A stretch of DNA of 28,055 nucleotides from an uncultured Bacilli bacterium. GTDB lineage: Bacteria; Bacillota_I; Bacilli_A; RF39; UBA660. The stretch spans positions 1-28,055 of the forward strand of contig CANROY010000009.1 in NCBI GenBank assembly GCA_947632355.1, read 5' to 3'. The position numbers were made by a program, and so were the translations under genes. This document shows positions 6,767 to 14,857 of the stretch, piece after piece. How positions within the stretch are numbered: position 1 is the first letter of the stretch; each line of letters begins with the position of its first letter. The notes below the pieces were generated by a model, which did not search any database, was not told where the DNA came from, and saw only the letters and a program-made list of their open reading frames with translations.

Positions 6767-6988
6767 ATGAAAATAATTGCGAATCAATTTAAAGCCAATG
6801 AGACATTTAAATTTATAAGGCAAGGGTTAGATTTAACGCAAGAAGAATTAGCTAAGAGTATAGAGGCTTCGAAAAGTTCTATTGAAAAATATGAATATGG
6901 TACCAATAACTTCTCCTTTGAAACACTACTTAAAATTGCCAATAAGCATAACTTAAATATTATTATTGAATCAAAAAAAGTAAAATAG
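6767..6988 (+). CDS. Xre-family helix-turn-helix regulator
   Basis: 73 residues, essentially one HTH_3/Xre domain: the RQGLDLTQEELAKSI helix pair, the recognition helix ASKSSIEKYEYGTN, then FETLLKIANKHNLNI. It should bind DNA as a dimer. Two matched palindromes lie in the gap to the divergent surface-protein gene, so it probably represses that promoter and perhaps itself. The ATG at 6767 is chosen because AGGTG (6756-6760) is 6 bases ahead; an in-frame GTG at 6758 overlaps that ribosome site. I see no clear plus-strand promoter. It shares a bidirectional terminator with ppaC. Confidence 0.88.
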   Translation: MKIIANQFKANETFKFIRQGLDLTQEELAKSIEASKSSIEKYEYGTNNFSFETLLKIANKHNLNIIIESKKVK

Positions 6989-7011
6989 GAAACTCTTATT
7001 TTACTTTTCTA
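6973..7011. terminator. bidirectional terminator between the Xre gene and ppaC
   Basis: Perfect 12-bp stem AAAAGTAAAATA / TATTTTACTTTT with a 9-base loop, A-run on one side and T-run on the other. It contains the stop codons of both converging genes. Confidence 0.85.
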
Positions 7012-8617
7012 ATGTTTCGATAACATTGGGTACTAATTGTTTTTTACGAGAAAGTAAGTTTTTGACAAAATAGCCTTGATGAAAGTTTTCATTATTAAAT
7101 ACATCTTTCATGAGTGCATCGCTATTTCTGTCATAAAAGATATAGGACCCATTCTTTTCAATATCAGTAATTAAAGCAATTACAATATTAAATCTACCAT
7201 TTGCCATATGATCAATTTCATCGACAAAACTATCCATATCAGAAGCAATATCTTCATAGTCCATCGTAAATATTTGACTAATACCTACAAACTTATCTTC
7301 TACTCTAAAGGATTTAATATCTTCATCAAGTAAATCTTCGGCTTTTTTACCTTTAATAGAGAAACCGGCTTTTACCATTTCGTGGCCATATTTTAAAGCA
7401 TCGACTTTGGCTATTTTAGCAAGTTCTTGTACAACTTTACGATCTATTGGTGTTGCTGTTACGCTTTTTAATAGTAAAGTATCGGATAGAATAGCGGATA
7501 GCATAAGACCTGCCATATCCTTTGGTATTTTTACTTTATTCTCGACATACATTTGGTAAATAATGGTACAAGTTGAACCAACGGGCATACTTCGAAAATT
7601 AATGGGAACATTGGTTCCGACATTTGCCATATTATGATGGTCAATAATTTCATCAATGACGGCTTCTTCAATACCATCAACACTTTGACTAAATCCATTA
7701 TGGTCTACTAAAATAACGTGCAATTTTTCATAGGTATTCACATCACTACTTTTTAAAAGTCCTAAACACTTGCCGCTCTTATTCACAACGGGATAATTCG
7801 TGTGTCCTAGTTTTTCTAATAATTCTAAAAAGTCTGTACGATAGTCAACATCATAAATACTAATCGGATTTTCTTCCATTAGAATTGTAGAGATATAATT
7901 GGATAAGATTAAATTACTGGATGTATGATAGGTATCTAAATTGGTTTTTATAATACTTACTTTATTTTCTTTGGCTTTGGAAATTAGTTTTTCATCAACT
8001 TCATAACCACCCGTTACAATAATTAATTGTACTTTAGAACTTATAGCATATTCTAAAACTTTATAACGGTCTCCGACAAGCAAAATATTATTGTGATCTA
8101 AAGGAATTGTTTCTACAATAGTTTTGCTTTGATAAGTTGCTGCAATAATAGAACCATCGATTTCTTCTGTACATTTTACAACGACTTTTCCTTGTATAGC
8201 GTGTACTATATTTTGCATATTGGTTTTTAATAAATCACGATTTCCACTAATAAATTGTTTTGCTAATTCTTTTAATGTAACCAAACCTTTTAATTTTTTA
8301 GAATCTTCTACAATACAAATCCCTGTTTCATTTTCTTTTTGCATAAGAGAAAAAGCATCTAAAATGGAAGTTTTTTCATCGACAATACAATTTTTGTTAT
8401 ACTTCATATTACGGACTTGTACTTTTACATCATTTAAATATTCGGGTTCTTTTACGTGAAAATAATTAAGAACAAACTTGGTTTCATTGTTAATATGTCC
8501 AAGGACTTTCGGTGTTGTATTAAACCCTAATTTATTTTTTAAATACGATAAACTAATACTTGCACAAACCGTATCTGTATCTGGTTTTTGATGTCCAATT
8601 ACAATTGTTTTTAACAT
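7001..8617 (-). CDS. ppaC: manganese-dependent inorganic pyrophosphatase with CBS and DRTGG domains
   Basis: Family II pyrophosphatase of the CBS type, 538 residues, cytoplasmic; it hydrolyses pyrophosphate and drives biosynthetic reactions. The DHH domain begins with GHQKPDTDT (metal ligands His9, Asp13, Asp15). It is interrupted by a CBS motif (about 70-125), a DRTGG-like domain (about 130-240) and a second CBS motif (about 250-300). It resumes with DHNGFSQS and the DHH signature IDHHN, and the DHHA2 domain ends with the substrate-binding SRKKQ. In characterised CBS-pyrophosphatases the CBS pair binds adenine nucleotides and tunes activity. It starts 14 bases after uvrB with GGGGAT upstream, so the two are probably co-transcribed. 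Confidence 0.95.
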   Translation of the reverse strand: MLKTIVIGHQKPDTDTVCASISLSYLKNKLGFNTTPKVLGHINNETKFVLNYFHVKEPEYLNDVKVQVRNMKYNKNCIVDEKTSILDAFSLMQKENETGICIVEDSKKLKGLVTLKELAKQFISGNRDLLKTNMQNIVHAIQGKVVVKCTEEIDGSIIAATYQSKTIVETIPLDHNNILLVGDRYKVLEYAISSKVQLIIVTGGYEVDEKLISKAKENKVSIIKTNLDTYHTSSNLILSNYISTILMEENPISIYDVDYRTDFLELLEKLGHTNYPVVNKSGKCLGLLKSSDVNTYEKLHVILVDHNGFSQSVDGIEEAVIDEIIDHHNMANVGTNVPINFRSMPVGSTCTIIYQMYVENKVKIPKDMAGLMLSAILSDTLLLKSVTATPIDRKVVQELAKIAKVDALKYGHEMVKAGFSIKGKKAEDLLDEDIKSFRVEDKFVGISQIFTMDYEDIASDMDSFVDEIDHMANGRFNIVIALITDIEKNGSYIFYDRNSDALMKDVFNNENFHQGYFVKNLLSRKKQLVPNVIETLEK

Positions 8618-8631
8618 AGTACATATCCCCT

Positions 8632-10581
8632 TTATTCACTTTTCATTTCAAATAGAACATTTCTAAGTTCCATAGCCCTTTCAAAGTCTAAGTTTTTAGC
8701 AGCTTCTTTCATTTCTTCTTCAATACGTAACATTAATTTTTCTTTATCTTTCTTACTCATCTTTTCTTCTGGAACTGTCTTTTCTTCTGCATCATTACTA
8801 ATGACTTCTTTAATTTCTTTTTCTATTGTTTTAGGTATTATACCATTTTTTTCATTATATTGCATTTGGATTTCGCGTCTTCTTGACGTTTCTTTGATAG
8901 CTTCGTCCATAGCATCACTCATGGTATCCGCGTACATAATGACATGTCCGTGTTCGTTTCTTGCAGCTCTACCAATCGTTTGAATAAGACTTCTACTACT
9001 TCTTAAGAAACCTTGCTTATCGGCATCTAGAATACAAATTAAACTCACTTCTGGAATGTCTAATCCTTCACGAAGTAGGTTAATACCAACAACACAATCA
9101 TAAACACCCATACGTAACTCTTTTATAATTTTTAAACGTTCTAATGTTTTAATCTCACTATGTAAATAGGCAACTTTGATATTCATTTCTTTTAAGTAAT
9201 TGGTTAATTCTTCACTCATACGAATAGTTAACGTCGTAATTAAAACTCTTTCGTTTCTTTCCTTACGAAGATTAATTTCATTTATAATGTCATCAATTTG
9301 ACCAAGCGTTGGTTTTACTTCAATCGTTGGGTCTAACAATCCGGTAGGACGAATAATTTGTTCAACAAATACTCCATTTGTTTTTTCAAGTTCATAATCT
9401 CCCGGAGTTGCAGAAACATAGATGGCTTGATTGATTTTGCTTTCAAATTCATCGTACTTTAAAGGACGGTTGTCTAGTGCACTTGGAAGACGAAAACCAT
9501 AATCCACAAGCGTTTGCTTACGCATCCTATCTCCATTATACATTCCTCTTACTTGTGGCAATGTTACGTGGGATTCATCTACAACTAATAAAAAGTCTTT
9601 CGGAAAGAAATCAATTAAACAAGTAGGAGTTTCTCCTGCTTCACGTAATGCCAAATGCCTTGAATAGTTTTCAACACCACTACAAAAACCAGTTTCTTTT
9701 AACATTTCAATATCGTATAGAGTACGTTCACGTAATCTTTGTTCTTCTAATAATTTATTTTGACTTTTTAACTCTTCTAAACGAGTAGCTAGTTCATCTT
9801 CAATACGATGGATAGCTTCTTTCATTTTTTCATCACTTGTAACGAAATGACTGGCTGGAGAAATGGTAATCGTTTTTTTATTTTGAATCAAAGCCCCTGT
9901 TACCGGATCAAAACTATGAATACTTTCCACTTCATCTCCAAAAAGAGAAATACGAATACCATTTTGGTGTTCATTCACCGGAATAATATCAATAACATCT
10001 CCTCTTACACGAAATGTTCCACGATGGAAATCTATATCACTTCTCTCATAGGTCATATCGACTAACTTATTTATTATTGTATTTCTAGAAATGGTATCTC
10101 CAACGGTTAAAATAAGCATTTTATTGATATACTCTTCTTTTTCTCCAATACCATAAATACAAGATACACTGGATACTACAATTGTATCAGGATTGTTAAT
10201 TAAAGAAGAAGTTGCTGCGTGTCTTAATTCATCAATTTCATCATTAATAGAGGAATCTTTTTCAATATACGTATCACTTGAAGGTACATAAGCTTCCGGT
10301 TGATAATAGTCGTAGTAAGAAACAAAATATTCGACGTGATTATTGGGAAATAACTCTTTTAATTCAGCGTATAATTGTCCTGCTAAAGTCTTGTTATGAG
10401 CAAGAACTAATGTAGGTTTATTCACACGAGCAATAACATTTGCAATCGTAAATGTTTTTCCTGTTCCAGTTGCACCAAGTAATACTTGTTCTTTTGTACC
10501 ATTTTCTATCCCTTTTACTAATTCATCGATAGCTTCGGGTTGGTCTCCACTTGGTTCATATTTTGAAACTAAATCAAACAT
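8632..10581 (-). CDS. uvrB: excinuclease ABC subunit B (UvrB)
   Basis: Nucleotide excision repair helicase-like protein that receives damaged DNA from UvrA and recruits UvrC. 649 residues, a normal length. Visible in order: LVSKYEPSGDQPEAI, Walker A GATGTGKTFT, the beta-hairpin VSYYDYYQPEAYVP, the DESH box (VVDESHVTLPQ), SATPGDYEL, helicase motifs V and VI (GINLLREGLDIPEVSL, QTIGRAARN), and the C-terminal UVR coiled coil LDFERAMELRN. The ATG at 10581 is chosen because GGAGGA is 5 bases upstream; a TTG 12 bases earlier overlaps that site. uvrA is not adjacent; ppaC follows directly. Confidence 0.97.
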   Translation of the reverse strand: MFDLVSKYEPSGDQPEAIDELVKGIENGTKEQVLLGATGTGKTFTIANVIARVNKPTLVLAHNKTLAGQLYAELKELFPNNHVEYFVSYYDYYQPEAYVPSSDTYIEKDSSINDEIDELRHAATSSLINNPDTIVVSSVSCIYGIGEKEEYINKMLILTVGDTISRNTIINKLVDMTYERSDIDFHRGTFRVRGDVIDIIPVNEHQNGIRISLFGDEVESIHSFDPVTGALIQNKKTITISPASHFVTSDEKMKEAIHRIEDELATRLEELKSQNKLLEEQRLRERTLYDIEMLKETGFCSGVENYSRHLALREAGETPTCLIDFFPKDFLLVVDESHVTLPQVRGMYNGDRMRKQTLVDYGFRLPSALDNRPLKYDEFESKINQAIYVSATPGDYELEKTNGVFVEQIIRPTGLLDPTIEVKPTLGQIDDIINEINLRKERNERVLITTLTIRMSEELTNYLKEMNIKVAYLHSEIKTLERLKIIKELRMGVYDCVVGINLLREGLDIPEVSLICILDADKQGFLRSSRSLIQTIGRAARNEHGHVIMYADTMSDAMDEAIKETSRRREIQMQYNEKNGIIPKTIEKEIKEVISNDAEEKTVPEEKMSKKDKEKLMLRIEEEMKEAAKNLDFERAMELRNVLFEMKSE

Positions 10582-10641
10582 AATTTCCTCCAATCTATGA
10601 CGAAAGTCAACAAAGTAAATCTATATAATTTTCAATTCTAT

Positions 10642-10670
10642 ATTCTATCACTATTTAGTAAACAAAACAA
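10642..10670 (-). promoter_or_regulatory. uvrB-ppaC promoter
   Basis: Minus strand TTGTTT, 17 bases, TAGAAT, about 60 bases before the uvrB start. I see no convincing LexA box around it. Confidence 0.6.
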
Positions 10671-10732
10671 GGAAAGCGATTTTAGATTTTTTCTGTTCTA
10701 TTTTTATATAACTTCCAATAGAATCTTATCCA

Positions 10733-10763
10733 TACAAAAACAAGGTAAGTTTCTACCTTGTTT
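10733..10763 (-). terminator. intrinsic terminator of the sortase gene
   Basis: Minus strand perfect 10-bp stem AAACAAGGTA / TACCTTGTTT with a 6-base loop and trailing T-run, 28 bases after the stop codon. Confidence 0.85.
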
Positions 10764-10790
10764 ATAGTATATACAAATATTTTATATTCA

Positions 10791-11600
10791 TTATGCAACT
10801 TGTTTAGCTACAACTACCATTCTACCATCGTTATTTCCTAGAGAATATTGACAAGTAGATAGAGTTAATAATTTTTCTGGATAGGTTGCTGTTAAATCAA
10901 TATTATATAAAGATAATTTTTTAATATTTTCTATATAATTATTATAACCACTTTCTGATTGGTCACCATAATATTTATAATATTTAAATACTTTATCATT
11001 TACATTATACACTTTTGATAAGAAGACCGCTATAACTTCATATTCTTCTCTTCCTTCTAAAGTATAAAAAACTATTTTCTTATGTTCTTTATAATATGCT
11101 TCATCTTGATATTCTAATAAAGTATGAAACATCGTTCCATTAGACATATTATGCCCATGAATTAATAAATTAATATCACGAGGTTCCATAGAGAAAAACT
11201 TATCGATAAAAAGAGAACCTCCTGTGCTATATTTCTTATAGAAATCTTTTCTTAAATAGTAATCTTCACCTTTAGTAAACATAACTGGATAATCTACAAT
11301 AGTCCCTTCTATAGTTAACCATCCTACTAAGTCATTATTTTCTTCATACAATTTTTTTATTTCTTCTAATTTGGGGTCAAATTGATTTTCAGCAGGTTCA
11401 GTTTGATTTTCCTCAGGAACACTTATTTTAGGTTGGTGAGCAATTATATTTCGTTCTATAAACCAAATTCCAATACCTACAATTGCTATAACCATAACAA
11501 TAAGAGCAATAACTGCTTTTTTATTTAATTTACGTTTTTTTCTAATTACTTGATTTTCGTTTATACTTTTCTTTTTTTTCATTAATTTCATCTTTTTCAA
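10791..11600 (-). CDS. srtB: class B sortase
   Basis: Membrane-anchored transpeptidase of 269 residues that would attach surface proteins to the cell wall. It has a strongly basic N-terminus (12 Lys or Arg in the first 28 residues), a transmembrane helix (about 28-47), and a sortase barrel with the catalytic His150 in LIHGHNMSNGTMF, Cys250 in LLTLSTCQYS and Arg260 in NNDGRMVVVAKQ. TLSTC and the helix before it fit class B (SrtB). The start is uncertain: a TTG at 11600 lies 5 bases after AAGGAA, while an in-frame ATG at 11591 is 14 bases away. No protein in this window has a sorting motif, so its substrates are elsewhere. It neighbours the SipW/TasA-like genes. Confidence 0.93.
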   Translation of the reverse strand: MKKMKLMKKKKSINENQVIRKKRKLNKKAVIALIVMVIAIVGIGIWFIERNIIAHQPKISVPEENQTEPAENQFDPKLEEIKKLYEENNDLVGWLTIEGTIVDYPVMFTKGEDYYLRKDFYKKYSTGGSLFIDKFFSMEPRDINLLIHGHNMSNGTMFHTLLEYQDEAYYKEHKKIVFYTLEGREEYEVIAVFLSKVYNVNDKVFKYYKYYGDQSESGYNNYIENIKKLSLYNIDLTATYPEKLLTLSTCQYSLGNNDGRMVVVAKQVA

Positions 11601-11615
11601 CTACTTTCCTTAAGA

Positions 11616-11644
11616 ATATTAACACATAATTACTTTCTTTACAA
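11616..11644 (-). promoter_or_regulatory. srtB promoter
   Basis: Minus strand TTGTAA, 17 bases, TAATAT, ending 15 bases before the TTG start. Confidence 0.6.
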
Positions 11645-11669
11645 CTTAAAATACAAAAAAATTATACTT

Positions 11670-13148
11670 TTATCTAAATTCTAAAACATATGGATCATTT
11701 TGTGAGCCTGTTCCACCAATTACATATACGTTCTCTTGTAGATATACACTAGGTCTTATTGCATGTGGACCATTACCTGTTCCAATCGAACCATCTACTT
11801 TTAAAGTAAGAGCTTTTTCACCAGGAGAAGTTAATAGCCATTCTTCTTGAGCACTATTGTTTACTTTTAACCAAGAAGTAGAATTTTTATCAATAGAAGT
11901 ATTATTTCCTATAGAATAGCCATAATCACTTGGATACAATAAGCCAACATTGGCTACCGTTTCACTATTACCTTGTCTTTCTGTATTATATAGATTCTCC
12001 GCCGTATATCCTCCATTAATATTAATCGTATTAATATAGAGTACACTTGGAGCAACATATTTTTGATATTTTTGACCTAGAGAGTTCCAATAATTTTCAT
12101 TTAATTCTTTATAAACAGCACTATTTACCCAATCCCCAGTATATGTAAATGTTGAAGTTTTACTATCCAAAGAAGTCCAATATGTATTTTTAATAATTTT
12201 AACTCTAGAGATAGATTTACCATCTGCTGCATCTTTCGTTGGAATAATACCAATAATACGATATAAATTATCTTCCGTACATACTTTAACGTTTTCTTCT
12301 AATGGATTTTCTTTACCATCACAACCAAAATAAACATAATTATTTGGATTGGCTCCGGTATAACGATATTCTACTAAATTATTACTGTCCACTGCTATTG
12401 GAGCAATATTTGTTTCATGTTCAATTTTTTCTATTCCTGATTCTTCACCTTTTGCTAAGTTTTCTATTGTAGTTGCTAAAGTATCATTTTCAGAAACAAC
12501 ACCAGTAACATCCAATTTTAAACTAACCGTTTTCCCTATAATGTCTTCTTCTGCATCATCTTTTATCCAAATTTTTAAATCAAAAGCAATCGTTTCTTTA
12601 GGTTTAATAACGGAATGTTCTAGGACTTTTTTACTACTATCACCATTTTGATTTGATAACTCACTCAATAATTTATGCTCATTTATAGTTTCTATTTTAT
12701 CACTAGAAGTTGTACCCGTTAATTCGCCTTTGTTCATCGTTACTGAACCCGTTACAACTTGTTTTGTTAATTGATGTTTTAAATTACTTAATTCCACTTG
12801 TTCTATCTCAATACTATTATTATAGATTAATAAATCATAAGCCATTGGTAATGTACCATCATTATAAATACTTAATTTAAAGTCACATCCACTATTTTTA
12901 CCTTCATCATCCGTTTTAGGCGTTAAACATTCCATACCTTCTTCACCTGTTGCAATACTATTTATATTAGAATCATTACTGCTACTATAAGTTATTTTTA
13001 AACTTCCTGCTTTTACTACTTGATTTGCTGTATTATTTTGCACTTGCATAAATAACGCATAACTTGAACCGATTACGACCAAAGTTAAAGCAATAACAAC
13101 ATAAGCAATTACTTTAGTTTCTCTTTTAAATATCTTCTTATAGTTCAT
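11670..13148 (-). CDS. TasA/camelysin-like SipW-dependent surface protein with C-terminal YRYTGANPNNYV-type domain
   Basis: 492 residues in two parts. The N-terminal part has a signal helix (about 10-30) ending SSYALFMQVQNNTANQVVKAG, the form expected for a SipW-type signal peptide, then a TasA/camelysin-like beta-sandwich (to about 220) with DFKLSIYNDGTLPMAYDL and IAFDLKIWIKDD strands. The C-terminal part (from about 250) starts YRYTGANPNNYVYFGC and ends IRPSVYLQENV...DPYVLEF, homologous to the end of the 426-residue protein at 5396-6676. No wall-sorting signal is present. The ATG at 13148 has GGTGA 5 bases upstream; a TTG at 13175 in frame has no good ribosome site. Likely matured by the signal peptidase at 13855-14721 and assembled on the cell surface. 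Confidence 0.82.
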   Translation of the reverse strand: MNYKKIFKRETKVIAYVVIALTLVVIGSSYALFMQVQNNTANQVVKAGSLKITYSSSNDSNINSIATGEEGMECLTPKTDDEGKNSGCDFKLSIYNDGTLPMAYDLLIYNNSIEIEQVELSNLKHQLTKQVVTGSVTMNKGELTGTTSSDKIETINEHKLLSELSNQNGDSSKKVLEHSVIKPKETIAFDLKIWIKDDAEEDIIGKTVSLKLDVTGVVSENDTLATTIENLAKGEESGIEKIEHETNIAPIAVDSNNLVEYRYTGANPNNYVYFGCDGKENPLEENVKVCTEDNLYRIIGIIPTKDAADGKSISRVKIIKNTYWTSLDSKTSTFTYTGDWVNSAVYKELNENYWNSLGQKYQKYVAPSVLYINTININGGYTAENLYNTERQGNSETVANVGLLYPSDYGYSIGNNTSIDKNSTSWLKVNNSAQEEWLLTSPGEKALTLKVDGSIGTGNGPHAIRPSVYLQENVYVIGGTGSQNDPYVLEFR

Positions 13149-13165
13149 ATTATCACCATAACTTA

Positions 13166-13194
13166 ATGATATCAAAATAATCCCACTTTTACAA
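13166..13194 (-). promoter_or_regulatory. promoter of the TasA-like fusion gene
   Basis: Minus strand TTGTAA, 17 bases, TATCAT, about 18 bases before the ATG at 13148. Confidence 0.6.
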
Positions 13195-13204
13195 GAAAAA
13201 ACAA

Positions 13205-13230
13205 AAGAAAAAAGCTACACATTGGTAGCT
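13205..13230 (-). terminator. intrinsic terminator of the 13215-13763 gene
   Basis: Minus strand stem AGCTAC / GTAGCT, 6-base loop, then TTTTTTCTTTTG; it includes the stop codon. Confidence 0.75.
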
Positions 13231-13763
13231 CCATTCAAGATATCAAATTGTAAACTTAAAGTTTTAGCTTGTAAATCATTTCCTGCTAAAGTGTTTAGCC
13301 ATAATCTTATATTGTATTCTTTTTGGTCAGCCATTAAACTATCTTTATCAAGAATAAATATAATTTCATTATCGGTAACTTCTTTTGTTAAAGCATTTAA
13401 AGCATATATTGTATCATTGATACTAATATGTAAATAATTATAATCTAAAGTAGAAGATTTATTAATTTTTAACACTAAAGTATATTCTTCTTGTGAATAC
13501 GTTTCATTTTTTACTGTTAAAATGCAGGGAACTAATTTTTCCATTGCTTTTTCATCTGTCATTGGATACATACTATAATTAATTTGATTTTTTACTTGTA
13601 AACTTAAATTACTTGTATTACTGAATAGGGCAATAGAATCAAGCATCTCTTGTGTTTTTTCACTACGCCAAATTTGTGAAGTCCCTACAATAAAAACAAT
13701 TACAAATATAATTTCAATAACCTTTCTTAATACCATCTTATTGATATCTTTTACAATTTTCAT
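13215..13763 (-). CDS. small TasA-like exported protein
   Basis: 182 residues: a basic start, one hydrophobic signal or anchor helix (about 12-30), then a beta-rich domain (IALFSNTSNLSLQVKNQ, CILTVKNETYSQEEYTLVLKI, EYNIRLWLNT, KTLSLQFDI). The strand order resembles the sandwich of the larger TasA-like protein next door, without the C-terminal YRYTG-type domain. It may be a minor subunit or anchor of the same surface polymer, as TapA is to TasA; this is inference from size, context and fold pattern. The ATG at 13763 is preceded by GGGGG at 10 bases. It has its own promoter, which overlaps the sipW terminator. Confidence 0.72.
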   Translation of the reverse strand: MKIVKDINKMVLRKVIEIIFVIVFIVGTSQIWRSEKTQEMLDSIALFSNTSNLSLQVKNQINYSMYPMTDEKAMEKLVPCILTVKNETYSQEEYTLVLKINKSSTLDYNYLHISINDTIYALNALTKEVTDNEIIFILDKDSLMADQKEYNIRLWLNTLAGNDLQAKTLSLQFDILNGATNV

Positions 13764-13790
13764 CTCTAATTTCCCCCTTTGTTTCTATTT

Positions 13791-13818
13791 ATTATACACA
13801 AAAATAGCAATAATGCAA
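13791..13818 (-). promoter_or_regulatory. promoter of the small TasA-like gene
   Basis: Minus strand TTGCAT, 16 bases, TATAAT. The -35 lies in the loop and 3' arm of the sipW terminator hairpin. Confidence 0.75.
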
Positions 13819-13834
13819 GTATTATCGCTATTTT
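13797..13834 (-). terminator. intrinsic terminator of the signal peptidase gene
   Basis: Minus strand 14-bp stem AAAATAGCGATAAT / ATTATTGCTATTTT (one G-T pair), 6-base loop, then T-run. Confidence 0.85.
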
Positions 13835-13854
13835 TACTACATTTTAGTTGTTTT

Positions 13855-14721
13855 TTAACGTTTATTTTTCTTCTTTTTGCCTTTTTTATGCGTTGTATTG
13901 GAACGAGAATTTTGTCTTGCTTCTACTCTAGATAAAGGTTCTTTTGAAGGAGTTATCTTTTTAGGAGCTTTATCTGCTACAATAACCTTGGTATTTTTTT
14001 CTACTATAATTGGGTCCGGTTCATATAAGTTTTTATCTAATTTTAAATGCTTTTTAATTTCTTCTTTACGTAATTCTTCTCGTTTTGATCTTTCTAGTTT
14101 ATGAGCTTTTTCTAGGGCATCCATTTTTTCAATTTTATTTTTAACTCCCGTAAGTTTGAAGATTTTTAAAATATCAGAAATAATGATAATTAATGCCGGT
14201 ATAACAATGATAACAAGCCATCCACCTTGCGTTCCTATAAAACTTTGAATTCGTCCAAGTTGAGGAATACGAAAAATAACTTTTCCTAAAACATATTCAA
14301 ATTCAGCAGGAGAAGCATCAGGAGTCATATTATTATCCCCTTGTGTTTTGTAATAATATTTTCCATCTTTTTCTATCACTTCAATAACACGGTGCGTTAT
14401 AGTCTTTCCTTGTGTTAAAGTACCTGTTGATGTAAAAGTAATAACATCCCCAACTTTTATTTCATTTGGATTATCTACTCTTTTATTAACAACTACATCA
14501 TAAACATTTATATTGGGTATCATACTACCACTTATAATTGTATATAAAGAAATAAAGGGATCTTTCTTATATCCATTTGCTTCTGCTAAACGATTGCTAA
14601 TTGTGTAATATGCTAAAAAAAGGGCAACAAGAATTAATAAAACTAAAGCAGTCCAAGAAATAGTATTGGCAATAAATTTAAGAGTACCTTTAAAACCACT
14701 ATAATTTTCTTTTGTTTTCAT
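13855..14721 (-). CDS. sipW: SipW-type (ER-type) signal peptidase I
   Basis: 288 residues. N-terminal transmembrane helix (about 21-42), catalytic Ser66 in the IISGSMIPNINVYDVV box, and His110 in TITHRVIEV in place of the Lys of ordinary SPase I. The Ser-His pair defines the SipW/archaeal-ER class. TQGDNN and VLGKVIFRIPQLG follow, then a second transmembrane helix (about 167-187). In Bacillus, SipW matures TasA and TapA, and TasA-like genes lie on the same strand here. A highly basic tail of about 100 residues (190-288), ending in a Lys-rich KGKKKKNKR stretch, extends into the cytoplasm and is longer than in B. subtilis SipW. It has its own promoter and terminator. Confidence 0.93.
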   Translation of the reverse strand: MKTKENYSGFKGTLKFIANTISWTALVLLILVALFLAYYTISNRLAEANGYKKDPFISLYTIISGSMIPNINVYDVVVNKRVDNPNEIKVGDVITFTSTGTLTQGKTITHRVIEVIEKDGKYYYKTQGDNNMTPDASPAEFEYVLGKVIFRIPQLGRIQSFIGTQGGWLVIIVIPALIIIISDILKIFKLTGVKNKIEKMDALEKAHKLERSKREELRKEEIKKHLKLDKNLYEPDPIIVEKNTKVIVADKAPKKITPSKEPLSRVEARQNSRSNTTHKKGKKKKNKR

Positions 14722-14747
14722 ATTTATAGCCCTTTCTATTCTATTTC

Positions 14748-14776
14748 ATTATAATCTAGTATAAAAAAAAATACAA
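14748..14776 (-). promoter_or_regulatory. sipW promoter
   Basis: Minus strand TTGTAT, 17 bases, TATAAT, about 27 bases before the start codon. Confidence 0.75.
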
Positions 14777-14831
14777 GAAAAAAGCAAACGAAAATAGATA
14801 TAATTTGTATGTCTTTTTAATTGAATTGGTT

Positions 14832-14857
14832 AAAAAAAGTTGCTTATTTGCAACTTT
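14832..14857 (-). terminator. intrinsic terminator of the calcium-repeat protein gene
   Basis: Minus strand stem AAAGTTGC / GCAACTTT, 6-base loop, seven T; it overlaps the TAA stop. Confidence 0.88.
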
